Part shown: positions 6,494-14,173 of the stretch, piece after piece
How the letters are laid out: each line of letters starts with the position of its first letter
Numbering within the stretch: the first letter of the stretch is position 1
Assembly: GCF_000297435.1 (NCBI RefSeq)
Contig: NZ_CAIP01000074.1
Coordinates: forward strand, 1 to 31,554
DNA: 31,554 nucleotides
From: Microcystis sp. T1-4
GTDB lineage: Bacteria > Cyanobacteriota > Cyanobacteriia > Cyanobacteriales > Microcystaceae
Direction: 5' to 3'
Made by a program: the position numbers and the translations under genes
Notes under the pieces: generated by a model
Database searches by the model: none
Told to the model about the DNA's origin: nothing
What the model saw: the letters and a program-made list of their open reading frames with translations, nothing else

Positions 6494-6557
6494 GTAACGC
6501 ACCAATTCTATCATTAATTCTACCTGAATATCAAACAGCAACTAGAAGCCTGTTCCG
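6494..6557. repeat. Short intergenic repeat copy A4
   Basis: GTAACGCACCAATT followed by the conserved block ATTCTACCTGAATATCAAAC and the AGAAGCCTGTTCCG end seen in A1. Only about 64 bases of the family remain. Confidence 0.75.
6505..6534 (-). promoter_or_regulatory. Promoter-like pair in repeat A4, leftward into the kinase gene
   Basis: Minus-strand TTGATA (6534-6529), 18-base spacer, TAGAAT (6510-6505). One base differs from the TATAAT of the other copies. The leader to the kinase start at 6372 would be about 127 bases. Confidence 0.38.
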
Positions 6558-6569
6558 CGGCAGTGGGAG

Positions 6570-6890
6570 TTAGGGGTTGCTAACAGGGGGAACAGTGATG
6601 ACAAAGCGGATGACAGTTCCGATAACTGCTGTTGCCAAGATGGTGATTAATGCCCAAATTTGGGCTTTCTGGGAGCCTTTAATCTCTTTTAGATCACCTT
6701 GTAAGGTGTTGAATTCTCCCTGTAATGCCTTGAGATCTCCCTTTACTTCGGCCTCGAATCTGACTTGAACAATCCTGATCTCTGTGACATCTTTCTGGAG
6801 CGCGTCTAGCTTCTGATTGGTCTCTTTAAGATTCTGATTAATCTGGTCTAGGATTTTTCCTAAATCGGTTTCGATGGTGAGGCCGCTCAT
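6570..6890 (-). CDS. Coiled-coil protein with C-terminal membrane anchor
   Basis: 106 residues, no family named with certainty. Residues 8-75 are a continuous heptad-rich coiled coil (LDQINQNLKETNQKLDALQKD and on), with LQGEFNTLQGDLKEIKG near its end. Residues about 77-98 (IWALITILATAVIGTVIRFVI) form one membrane helix close to the C-terminus, so it is tail-anchored. Small proteins of this shape are common in cyanobacteria and unassigned. It lies 11 bases after a 40-residue gene, with AGGAG placed seven bases before its ATG, so the two are co-transcribed. Confidence 0.78.
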   Translation of the reverse strand: MSGLTIETDLGKILDQINQNLKETNQKLDALQKDVTEIRIVQVRFEAEVKGDLKALQGEFNTLQGDLKEIKGSQKAQIWALITILATAVIGTVIRFVITVPPVSNP

Positions 6891-6901
6891 GGGTTAGACT
6901 C

Positions 6902-7024
6902 CTAATTAAGTGGTGCTGTTGTTTCTGACTTAGATTTCAGTGTTTGAACAAATTGTAAAACTTTTTGTTGCTTTTCTGGTGTCAGTTCTCGCCATTGTTT
7001 AAGTATTTCTTCTTCTTTACCCAT
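6902..7024 (-). CDS. Small 40-residue protein upstream of the coiled-coil gene
   Basis: An ATG at 7024 opens 40 codons: MGKEEEILKQWRELTPEKQQ followed by KVLQFVQTLKSKSETTAPLN. The LTPEKQQKVLQFVQTLK helix resembles the N-terminal helix of DUF2281-type antitoxin-like proteins (compare LPPDAQQTILELVDILKK at 1762-2010). Its stop codon overlaps the AGGAG ribosome site of the following gene. No toxin is recognisable next to it, so the resemblance is suggestive only. Confidence 0.6.
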   Translation of the reverse strand: MGKEEEILKQWRELTPEKQQKVLQFVQTLKSKSETTAPLN

Positions 7025-7073
7025 AAATACCTCGCTCTTGAATTATGAATTGTTTGGTTTTGAGCAAGGCTCA

Positions 7074-7107
7074 TTAATAAAAACCACTCCAGACACAGAG
7101 GAAACAA
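7074..7107. repeat. Fragment of the A-repeat second module
   Basis: ATAAAAACCACTCCAGACAC with AGAGG after it matches 4270-4292 of A3. A similar CCACAGAGGCACAGAGGAC string occurs near 17679-17700. Confidence 0.55.
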
Positions 7108-7176
7108 AGATCATATCATTTTGGGTTTGCGGTGGACGTTGTAGAATAGAGAAAACCTACTACGCTGATAGATACC

Positions 7177-7407
7177 ATGCCCTCTCCTGCTATTACCACG
7201 ATCATCAAGATGGTTGAGTCTCTGCCTGATGAGCTTCAAGAGCAGTTAGTAGATTATGTTCGAGCTTATATTGCAGAAATTGAAGAAGAAAAACGATGGG
7301 ATCAGTCGTTTAAACAGACGAAGAATAATCTAGTCGCAGCAGCCCGAAAAGCCAAAGAAGAGATTGCAGCAGGCTTGTCCACGCCGATGGATTATGAGCA
7401 GCTATGA
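7177..7407 (+). CDS. Antitoxin-like protein partnered with RelE-like frame
   Basis: 76 residues: an ITTIIKMVESLPDELQEQLV helix with the LPxxxQEQLVDYV pattern of cyanobacterial antitoxins, a Glu/Lys-rich middle and an EEIAAGLSTPMDYEQL tail. It is the only plus-strand TA gene of the island. Its stop TGA overlaps the ATG of the next frame (ATGA), the usual coupling to a toxin. The frame is intact although the toxin carries a nonsense codon. Confidence 0.75.
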   Translation: MPSPAITTIIKMVESLPDELQEQLVDYVRAYIAEIEEEKRWDQSFKQTKNNLVAAARKAKEEIAAGLSTPMDYEQL

Positions 7408-7667
7408 ATTCCGCGACATTGCCCTCATTTTGGCAGAAGTATCGCGACTTGAAACCAGCAGTCAAAGCCGGAGCCAGGAAAGCATATCGGTGATGGGTAG
7501 AGAATCCGTTTCATCCGTCGTTAAATTTTAAGTGTATTGACAGCGACGAAGATATTTGGTCAGTGCGTGTAACGAAGAGTCATCGAGCTTTGCGGGTGCT
7601 GTCAGGGGATACAGTGACCTGGTTTTGGATTGGCGATCATGATGAGTACGAAAAGTTTTATTCGTAA
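7404..7667 (+). pseudogene. RelE-like toxin with one in-frame stop
   Basis: The frame from ATG 7404 gives MNSATLPSFWQKYRDLKPAV and KAGARKAYR, then TGA at 7491-7493, then WVENPFHPSLNFKC, VRVTKSHRALRV, and WFWIGDHDEYEKF to the stop at 7665-7667. The whole 87-codon length of a small RelE/ParE-fold toxin is otherwise preserved, including the FHPSL, RALRV and IGDHDEYEK motifs seen in such toxins. A single base change would restore it, so either a recent knock-out or a sequence error. Restart downstream of the stop would lose the N-terminal helices. Confidence 0.78.
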
Positions 7668-7778
7668 AACAGAGGAACTACAAGCCTATTCCACTCGAAC
7701 TTTAAAAACCCCCTTGCCACTCTCCTATACTTTTTAAACAGGATTTAGTATCACTCCCTCATAATGACATTCGATAAA

Positions 7779-9239
7779 CTAGATGGCATAGCGACTTTTT
7801 TCGGAAGTATCAAAGCGAGCAAGCGTAATTTTTTTGGCGAGGATAGAAGTTTTTCGAGGCAAAAAAACAGAACGTTGCCGGAAATATTCGCTAAAATATT
7901 GACGGTAGAGAGGACAACTGACTCGGCAAAACTTACCTTGTCGGTGAATTAGTCCGAGACTTTCTAGGTGAAAAGCCGCCATTAAATCAATTTCTATGTC
8001 TTTTTCCGCCATCACCACCTTAGCAAAGATAGCCGCTAAATTGCCCTTTAAGTATTGCAGATGCCAAAGTAAACGTTTAAGATGGCCTGCAAAAATATTA
8101 TTTTCCTCGCCGATAGAAGTAGCCAAAATGCTTTCTAGGCTACAATTACCCCGAGCAAGATGATAGCAAGCAAGACGAATTAAATAGGGATTACCCCCTA
8201 GAAATATCCGTAGTTTTTCGCAGTCAAAATTCTGATCTAATCCCTGTATTTGACTTAATTCTCGTACTTGTGCGCTGGTAAAATTAGGCAATTCGATCGG
8301 TAAACCAAGACTAAAAGGAGATTGATAGATATCTGAGGTTTTATCAAGCTCCTGTGCAGGGGAATAGGCAACAATTAAACGTAATTTTTGCCAGAGAGGT
8401 TTGTTTTTGCCTTCCTCGTGCCAGAGGTGCAGAATACTAAAAAATTCTTCCCTTAGCTGTGGATAGGGTAAAAGATATTCAAGATCATCAAAGGCAAGCA
8501 CTAAAGGGCGATCAAGATGGGAGAGAATATGCTTTTCCAGATAGATTTTACAGTTAATTTTACCCCCTAAGAAGTCATCCCAATCCTGTGGGAGATGATT
8601 GTCTAAATCTAACTGGCGACTAATACTAACACAAAGCCAACGCAGCCAGTGATTTAAATCTTGAAAAATTGAGCTTTCTGCTAACCGAAAACTGAAATAA
8701 AGTGTATGGTATTGCTGTTGTTGTGCATGATTAATAATTCTGGTTATCAGGGAAGTTTTTCCCATTTTTCTGGCCGCATTAATCCGGATCAGACTACCCC
8801 CGCGCAAGATCTCTTGATAACAAGTCTGTTCTAGATTGTTTCTGTGAATATAAAAGGGGGAATCGAGGGGGACTTGTCCCTCTGGTAACTCAGGCAATAG
8901 TTGAGGATTAATAGTATTAGTTTCTGGTAAGTTAGGACGATAATAATCGCTATTTTCTAAAGTTAAATTAAAAGCTTGAAAACAATGTTTCAGGGTTTGT
9001 TTATCCACTCCTGATTCACAAGCAAATACCTTCATCAGAGTATCTACCCCTAAAAGAGTTTTCTCGCTGAGGACTTCTAGGGTGAAGCGATGACCGCAAT
9101 TATCCCGATATTCCGCTTCTTGTTTGGCAGTAAGTAATTTTTCTAGTCCCGTGGTGGTGAGGATAACCCCGCGTCTGCGGCGCTGTTTTTCCGGTTTTTC
9201 CATGATATTTTTTCCCTGTCCTGAACCCAAACTCTGCAC
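7779..9239 (-). CDS. STAND-like AAA ATPase with cyanobacterial N-terminal domain
   Basis: 486 residues. Residues 18-100 (RRRRGVILTTTGLEKL ... GVDTLMKVF ... SGVDKQTL ... FNLTLENSDYY) are the small helical domain found at the head of many cyanobacterial AAA_35-type signalling ATPases. The ATPase spans about 125-400: Walker A AARKMGKTSL (155-164), a Walker B-like LVLAFDDLEYL (246-256) and LGGNPYLIRLACYHLA (347-362), the STAND-type GxP motif. A winged-helix-like C-terminus follows. Relatives usually carry WD40, CHAT or other effectors; this one ends shortly after the ATPase. Starts at 9239 or 9203 are both possible. Role unknown; sensing or signalling is inferred from the family. Confidence 0.8.
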   Translation of the reverse strand: MQSLGSGQGKNIMEKPEKQRRRRGVILTTTGLEKLLTAKQEAEYRDNCGHRFTLEVLSEKTLLGVDTLMKVFACESGVDKQTLKHCFQAFNLTLENSDYYRPNLPETNTINPQLLPELPEGQVPLDSPFYIHRNNLEQTCYQEILRGGSLIRINAARKMGKTSLITRIINHAQQQQYHTLYFSFRLAESSIFQDLNHWLRWLCVSISRQLDLDNHLPQDWDDFLGGKINCKIYLEKHILSHLDRPLVLAFDDLEYLLPYPQLREEFFSILHLWHEEGKNKPLWQKLRLIVAYSPAQELDKTSDIYQSPFSLGLPIELPNFTSAQVRELSQIQGLDQNFDCEKLRIFLGGNPYLIRLACYHLARGNCSLESILATSIGEENNIFAGHLKRLLWHLQYLKGNLAAIFAKVVMAEKDIEIDLMAAFHLESLGLIHRQGKFCRVSCPLYRQYFSEYFRQRSVFLPRKTSILAKKITLARFDTSEKSRYAI

Positions 9240-9392
9240 CTCTAGAGGTTTTGAGTTTCCTATAGACTTCTCCTCAACAGGGAAACAATCAATTCCGTAA
9301 TTTTACTGGTTTAGCCATCAAAAAGCTAGGAAAAATAACCAGACCACTTATTTTCTTCCCCGTCCGAGTTATTTCTGGGATGGGGGTAAATC

Positions 9393-9740
9393 TTAGCCTA
9401 CTTGCTGACGATAGCTATTCATTTCTAGGCTATCTTCCCCATAAAGATCCTCAATGTGTTCATGACAACAATCGATCGCAAATTGCTCAAATTCTCCCGG
9501 TTCAATTTGATACATTTTGGCAAAAATATCGGGTTGAACACGACAAAATTCTGGTCTCTGGTCATAAATCGTACAGAGACGGGTTTGGCGATCAAAGTGT
9601 ATACACCAACCTTCTTCCCCAACCATGCTGAGATATTGACTTAATTGTGCGGGAGTCAGATATTCTTCTAAGTCAGGACGCTCATCGGGATTTAGTTGAC
9701 AACAAGCTCCACAATTTTTAATACATTTCCAATTGGCCAT
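9393..9740 (-). CDS. YkgJ family cysteine cluster protein
   Basis: 115 residues with the cysteine pattern of the UPF0153/YkgJ family: CIKNCGACC near the start (C6, C10, C13, C14), then WCIHFD, LCTIYDQRPEFCR, and a late CC (DCCHEHI). These cysteines are thought to bind zinc or an iron-sulfur cluster; the reaction is not established. Length and motif order are normal. The gene stands alone between the AAA gene and tRNA-Val on the minus strand. Confidence 0.88.
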   Translation of the reverse strand: MANWKCIKNCGACCQLNPDERPDLEEYLTPAQLSQYLSMVGEEGWCIHFDRQTRLCTIYDQRPEFCRVQPDIFAKMYQIEPGEFEQFAIDCCHEHIEDLYGEDSLEMNSYRQQVG

Positions 9741-9897
9741 ATAACCGGTGTGCCGCGATGAATTAATCCTAGTACCTACTGACTAGCTTACTAGCAAATA
9801 GTCGCAATTTTGCCTTCCCGCAGCAATTCCCCTCAATAGTTTTAATCTAACCCAGCGATCGGGAGTGAAAGCTTGACGAGGCAAGAATCTAATAAAA

Positions 9898-9969
9898 TGG
9901 GCGTTGTAAGGGTCGAACTTACGGCATCCTGCTTGTAAGGCAGGCGCTCTACCACTGAGCTAAACGCCC
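9898..9969 (-). tRNA. tRNA-Val (anticodon TAC)
   Basis: On the minus strand the acceptor GGGCGTT pairs with AACGCCC plus discriminator A, the D arm is GCTC/GAGC, the anticodon stem is CCTGC/GCAGG with loop CTTACAA (anticodon TAC), and the T arm has GTTCGAC. 72 bases; the CCA end is not encoded (TTT follows). Confidence 0.97.
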
Positions 9970-10050
9970 GAATCAATTTCGCACTTTCTCAGTATAACAC
10001 ATATTTTCAAAAAAGTATATTATTTTTTTGAGCGAGTTAATTTTTTTCCG

Positions 10051-10572
10051 ATGCCCTCTGGTCGAACTCACGATCGCATTACCCTAATTCTGTTGCTACC
10101 GATTGCGGGGGCGAGTTTTTTGGTCAGTGGCAGTGGTAACTTAACCTTGTTACTGTTGGCCAGTTATTTGTTTAGCGGATTTCTGTTTGGACCGGATCTT
10201 GACATCCACTCGGTACAGTACAAACGTTGGGGTTATCTGCGCTGGTTGTGGCTACCCTATCGTTCCATGATCCGTCATCGCGGTTGGTTATCCCACGGTT
10301 TATTGATCGGCACAATTTTTCGGTTATTTTATCTTGGTAGTTTTCTTTTACTAGCGGCGATCGTGATCATTCCGATCCTGCAAAGTTTCTGGGGTATAGA
10401 CTGGGATTGGCGACTGTGGCCGCAGCAAGCGATCACTTGGTTGCAACAGTATCCCCGGGTAGCGATCGCTATTTTCCTGGGTTTAGAATTAGGGGCGATG
10501 AGTCATAGTTGTAGTGATTGGATCGGATCGGCCTATAAACGTTCTCGAAAAGGGAGGAACAAAAAACGTTAA
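10051..10572 (+). CDS. DUF2227 family membrane protein, putative metal binding
   Basis: 173 residues. It opens MPSGRTHDRITLILLLPIAG and keeps the family His/Asp motifs: THD, GPDLDIHS, RHRGWLSHGL and MSHSCSDW. Together these look like a membrane-embedded metal site resembling that of LexA-regulated hydrolase-like (YdjM) proteins. Membrane segments lie at about 10-30, 35-50, 90-115 and 135-155. The C-terminus is very basic (YKRSRKGRNKKR). Function unknown; assignment to the family is secure from the motifs. Confidence 0.87.
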   Translation: MPSGRTHDRITLILLLPIAGASFLVSGSGNLTLLLLASYLFSGFLFGPDLDIHSVQYKRWGYLRWLWLPYRSMIRHRGWLSHGLLIGTIFRLFYLGSFLLLAAIVIIPILQSFWGIDWDWRLWPQQAITWLQQYPRVAIAIFLGLELGAMSHSCSDWIGSAYKRSRKGRNKKR

Positions 10573-10926
10573 GACAAGGCTGAAAATTATAGCGTTTTTC
10601 AGTCTGCTGAGGTAAGCTAAGACGCATTTAAAGCACTTATTCTTAAGATTAGCCGAATCTCCCCCAATCCCTTTACTGTTGCCTCTTGCCTCTTGCCTCT
10701 TGCCTCGTCTCAACAAGCAATTTAAATGCTTAACAGCTTACAAAAGTTATGGGTTTTAGGCAAAGGGAAAGAGGGAAGAAAAATAGGTGTACCTCACTAG
10801 CTTAGGAAACGCTATATCTCGATTTAATGTCTGGCACTGTTAGGCTATCGTTAACTACAGATCATGGCCTGCTTGACTTTTAGGAAACCGAAGCATAGCA
10901 TAAACAAAACTTGAGAGAATAAAATT
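10573..10926. other. Intergenic gap with TTGCCTC tandem repeat
   Basis: A weak inverted repeat CTGAAAA/TTTTCAG follows the DUF2227 gene (10580-10602). Four TTGCCTC heptamers run at about 10679-10706. No gene seen. Confidence 0.6.
10873..10901 (+). promoter_or_regulatory. Possible promoter of the 595-residue membrane protein gene
   Basis: TTGACT (10873-10878), 17-base spacer, TAGCAT (10896-10901), leaving a leader of about 20 bases before the ATG at 10927. Confidence 0.35.
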
Positions 10927-12714
10927 ATGGAAACTAATGGATATAAATCGGAATGGCGATTGTTTGGCAAAACCCCTTTTTTACCGACCTATTGGTGGGA
11001 TGTAGGGGCAATTGTTTTAATCTTACTGGCAACAATTGTCATTAATTCGCGCATGATCCGTCATGGACTAAATGGATTGGGCGATTTACGTTGGCATATT
11101 ACTTGGATTCAGCATTTTTCCGAACAGATTAGAGAAGGTATTTTCTATCCTCGCTGGTTAGCAGGAACTAACTTCGGTTACGGTAGTCCCACCTTTGTGT
11201 TCTATCCACCTCTCGTCTATTACATTGCCTCTTTTTTCCAACTAATTGGACTCAATAGCGAACAAGCGATTAGCACGGTTTTTTCTTTGGGGATTTTGCT
11301 GATCGGGAGTGCCTTTTATCTCTATGGTCGCAGTCAGTGGCATCCCTTAGCAGCTTTCGGAGGTGCTGTTTTTTACATGACCTCTCCCTTTGTCTTCGGT
11401 CTGCTCAATGGTGGAGGATTAGCGAGTCTATTTGCCCTAATTTGGATTCCTATCGGTCTATTTGTGATTGATAGAGCGATTCATCGGGTGCCATGGCGAA
11501 TTGCTCTGGCTTGCTTTTGTATGCTGGTCGCTTTAACCCATACACCCAGTTTGCTCATTTATGCGATCGCTGGAGGTTTGTATACTTTATCTTTGTGGCG
11601 ACGGTATTCTTTCAGACAAGTTTTTGTCACTCTTACATTTATGGCTTTAGGTTTGGCGATGGCTGCTTTTTACCTACTGCCGGCAGTTTTAGAACAGCCC
11701 TTCACCAACATCAATTACGTCTTTGCCTTTTTGGGTGATTATATCAATTTCTTAGACTTATTGACTCAAAACTTTCGTAATCAACTTTTTTTACAGTTAT
11801 TCTGTTTGTTTACTCTCGCTCTCATCGCCTATCTGAGCCAGAGGTCATCAGCAGCCCAAAAAAGAAATATTATCTACGCCGTAGCAGTAATGCTAGTAGT
11901 TTTATTCTTGGTCAGTCCAGGGTCAAATTGGATTTGGCAATCGATTCCACCACTGCAAAAGCTAGAAACTCCCAACAGGCTCCTGTCATTATTATTCTTC
12001 GCCGGTGCTTATCTGTGCAGTGTGGCTATTGATGGACTGCTACGAGGAGGTTATTTCTGGAAATTCTTGGGTTTAACTGTCATTACCTTGATTATTCTTT
12101 TTAACCTGCGTTCTGGTCTCAAGAACACTTATGCTTATCCTGCCCTTCATAGTGGTGGCAAAGGCAAAGTCTTTATCCGTCCTTGGATAGAAACTATTCT
12201 TAACGATCCCTTCTCAGATAAACTGATCGACGTTCCCGAGTACCGCCCCTTATTGCCAGCATCGGGCAATTATCCAGATTTTGTCCGGGAAAGATATTCC
12301 GATTCGGGACTACCCTTAACTTTAACTGCCAATACCCCCCTTCCGGTTCCCCAAATTGGAGAACCGCGATTTTCCCTGGTTAGTGGTCAGGGGCAAGTGA
12401 AAGTCGAACATTGGGGAAGTTATCACCGAAAATTAAAGGTAGAAGTCCAAGAAGCTGCCACCCTGCGAATCCGTCTTTATCATTATCCCGCTTGGCAGTT
12501 AACCGTTAATGGTCAACCCCAACCCCTAGAAATGGGCAAGGATGGAACTATACTGGTCAAGTTAGCGCCAGGTAGTTATATCCTACAGCTATCCTACGGT
12601 TGGACAAATGCTCTGATCGCTGGCACTGCGATCGCTTTTTGTGCTTTCCTAACGCTATTGGGTTACGGTGTATTTCTGTGGCGAAAAGGTTTACTTTTCG
12701 GAACTACGCCCTAA
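10927..12714 (+). CDS. Multi-span membrane protein, PTPS-related/YfhO-like GT-C type
   Basis: 595 residues with about 12-13 membrane helices. After the first helix (about 25-42) comes a loop, GLGDLRWHITWIQHFSEQI and then YPRWL with GYGSPTFVFYPPLVYY, the pattern of proteins annotated as 6-pyruvoyl-tetrahydropterin synthase-related and of YfhO-like GT-C glycosyltransferases, where an acidic residue in the first loop is catalytic. The C-terminus has a beta-rich extracytoplasmic segment (RIRLYHYPAWQLTVNGQPQ), typical of YfhO-like proteins, and a last helix at about 560-582. A lipid-linked sugar transfer is inferred; the donor and acceptor are unknown. Its 3' end overlaps that of the convergent proC by 24 bases. 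Confidence 0.78.
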   Translation: METNGYKSEWRLFGKTPFLPTYWWDVGAIVLILLATIVINSRMIRHGLNGLGDLRWHITWIQHFSEQIREGIFYPRWLAGTNFGYGSPTFVFYPPLVYYIASFFQLIGLNSEQAISTVFSLGILLIGSAFYLYGRSQWHPLAAFGGAVFYMTSPFVFGLLNGGGLASLFALIWIPIGLFVIDRAIHRVPWRIALACFCMLVALTHTPSLLIYAIAGGLYTLSLWRRYSFRQVFVTLTFMALGLAMAAFYLLPAVLEQPFTNINYVFAFLGDYINFLDLLTQNFRNQLFLQLFCLFTLALIAYLSQRSSAAQKRNIIYAVAVMLVVLFLVSPGSNWIWQSIPPLQKLETPNRLLSLLFFAGAYLCSVAIDGLLRGGYFWKFLGLTVITLIILFNLRSGLKNTYAYPALHSGGKGKVFIRPWIETILNDPFSDKLIDVPEYRPLLPASGNYPDFVRERYSDSGLPLTLTANTPLPVPQIGEPRFSLVSGQGQVKVEHWGSYHRKLKVEVQEAATLRIRLYHYPAWQLTVNGQPQPLEMGKDGTILVKLAPGSYILQLSYGWTNALIAGTAIAFCAFLTLLGYGVFLWRKGLLFGTTP

Positions 12715-13503
12715 ATCTTTAGATCTATGATAGGCCGCCACTACTGCCTCGATAATAGTCGATCGAAAAGAGCCTTTTTCCAATTGTCTCACCCCGGCAA
12801 TCGTGGTTCCTCCGGGGCTAGTGACGCGATCCTTTAATTCCCCCGGATGTATGGCCGATTCTTTTAATAGGGTTGCCGTCCCCAAAACCGTTTCTAGGGC
12901 CAATTGAGACGCGATCGATCGCGGTAATCCGGCCGCCACACCACCATCACTTAAAGCTTCCACCATTAGGGCCACAAATGCTGGGCCCGATCCCGATAAT
13001 CCCGTTACCGCGTCCATCAAAGCCTCGGGAACTTCCACCACCGAACCGACCGCGGCAAAAATATCTCTGGCTACGGCCAGATGTTCCGGTTCCGCATGAC
13101 GACCGGCTGCGATTGCCGTAACCCCTTGTCCCACCGTGGCGGGGGTATTGGGCATCGTCCGGATCACGGGGCGATCGGGAAAGCCCATTTCTAAGCGATT
13201 GAGGGTAACTCCTGCTAAAATCGAGATAATTAGGGGTTTTTCGGGTATTCCCAGCAAGCTATTGACTACTTGCTCTAAAATTTGCGGTTTTACCGCTAAG
13301 ATTAACACCTCAGTTGCTCTGGCGGCTTCCCGGTTATCCTCACTGACTTGCACTCCGTAGGTATTAACCCAAAAGTTGCGCCGTTGGGGTTGGGGTTCAC
13401 TGACTAACACCGTTTCCGGACTATAAATATTTTTTTTTAATAAACGGCTGAGAATGGCCTCGGCCATCACTCCACCGCCAATAATTCCTAAACGAATAGA
13501 CAC
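12691..13503 (-). CDS. proC: Pyrroline-5-carboxylate reductase
   Basis: 270 residues, the usual length. It catalyses the last step of proline synthesis, NAD(P)H reduction of pyrroline-5-carboxylate. Visible are the Rossmann motif LGIIGGGVMAEAIL at the start, AVKPQ, RTMPNTPA, the SGSGPAF block and the C-terminal signature SPGGTTIAGVRQLEKG. Last gene of the pipX-pipY-sepF-proC cluster. A hairpin with a T-rich tail lies between sepF and proC, so expression may be partly uncoupled. Overlaps the 3' end of the convergent membrane-protein gene. Confidence 0.96.
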   Translation of the reverse strand: MSIRLGIIGGGVMAEAILSRLLKKNIYSPETVLVSEPQPQRRNFWVNTYGVQVSEDNREAARATEVLILAVKPQILEQVVNSLLGIPEKPLIISILAGVTLNRLEMGFPDRPVIRTMPNTPATVGQGVTAIAAGRHAEPEHLAVARDIFAAVGSVVEVPEALMDAVTGLSGSGPAFVALMVEALSDGGVAAGLPRSIASQLALETVLGTATLLKESAIHPGELKDRVTSPGGTTIAGVRQLEKGSFRSTIIEAVVAAYHRSKDLGRSSEK

Positions 13504-13535
13504 AGTATTATTGAAAGTAAAAAGTAAAAAAGAGT

Positions 13536-13602
13536 GAATCCTCTCGAGAATCGATCGATTTCTAGCTTCGACAAACTTGACGAGAGGACTATGGGAGGAT
13601 TC
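13536..13602 (-). terminator. Possible terminator or attenuator between sepF and proC
   Basis: On the minus strand TCCTCTCG (13588-13581) can pair with CGAGAGGA (13546-13539), and the RNA then runs into T-rich CTTTTTTACTTTTTAC. A competing pairing uses GAATCCTC (13602-13595, with the sepF stop) and GAGGATTC (13543-13536). The loop holds the palindrome AATCGATCGATT. Confidence 0.4.
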
Positions 13603-14173
13603 ATTGAGCTAATCGACTGCTTTCGACTCCCCAAGCAGGTGTGGAGGAAACGGGACGAGCTATTTTCGGGTTATCGGTGATATCGTGAATAGTTCCGGAA
13701 AGGGTGCTAACTTTAACGCAGCTGGGGGTAAATAGGAAAATACTCTCACCGATGCGTTCTTGATGACCATCAATCGCATAAGTGCCACCGGCGACAAAAT
13801 CCACGGCTCTTTGTGCTTCTTCGGGATCCATGACGTTGAGGTTTAAAACCACCGATTTGCGTTCTCTCAGGGTTTGGATAACTTGGGGCATTTCCTCGAA
13901 GGAATGGGGCTCGATCACGACCACTTCTGCATTATTGTTGTTAATACCTGGCATACCGATCACGTTGCTTCTGTTGAGTCCCATAGATGTGGCTGTACTG
14001 AGATTTAAAGGTTCGCGTTGACGACGATTGAGGGGATCTTCTTCTTCGTTTTGACCCCTATCTTGGGGGGAAGACTTTTCCCAGTTCATTTCTTCGTAGT
14101 CGGTTTCGTCTTCGTCTTCCGGTTGTTCGGAGATACCGACAAAATCTTTGAGTTTGGTAAAAATGTTGTTCAC
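13601..14173 (-). CDS. sepF: Cell division protein SepF (Cdv2/YlmF)
   Basis: 190 residues. N-terminal amphipathic helix MNNIFTKLKDFVGI for membrane binding; an acidic, low-complexity linker (EDEDETDYEEMN); then the SepF/DUF552 domain at about 82-165 with EVVVIEPHSFEEMPQVI, RKSVVLNLNVMDPEEAQRAVDF and GESIFLFTPSCV. SepF bundles FtsZ filaments and anchors them to the membrane; in cyanobacteria it is essential for division. It sits downstream of pipY, a common cyanobacterial order, but with 362 bases in front, which suggests its own promoter. Confidence 0.96.
   Translation of the reverse strand: MNNIFTKLKDFVGISEQPEDEDETDYEEMNWEKSSPQDRGQNEEEDPLNRRQREPLNLSTATSMGLNRSNVIGMPGINNNNAEVVVIEPHSFEEMPQVIQTLRERKSVVLNLNVMDPEEAQRAVDFVAGGTYAIDGHQERIGESIFLFTPSCVKVSTLSGTIHDITDNPKIARPVSSTPAWGVESSRLAQ

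Noticed and set aside
1..7700. Prophage or integrative element
   Set aside because: No integrase, structural phage genes, or att-like direct repeats beside a tRNA; tRNA-Val at 9898-9969 has no duplicate end in the window.
7764..7952. Plus-strand frame at the end of the AAA gene
   Set aside because: Overlaps the longer, family-supported gene on the other strand; no own homology-like features.
9380..9644. Plus- and minus-strand alternative frames over the YkgJ gene
   Set aside because: Shadows; only the 9393-9740 minus frame has the conserved cysteine pattern.
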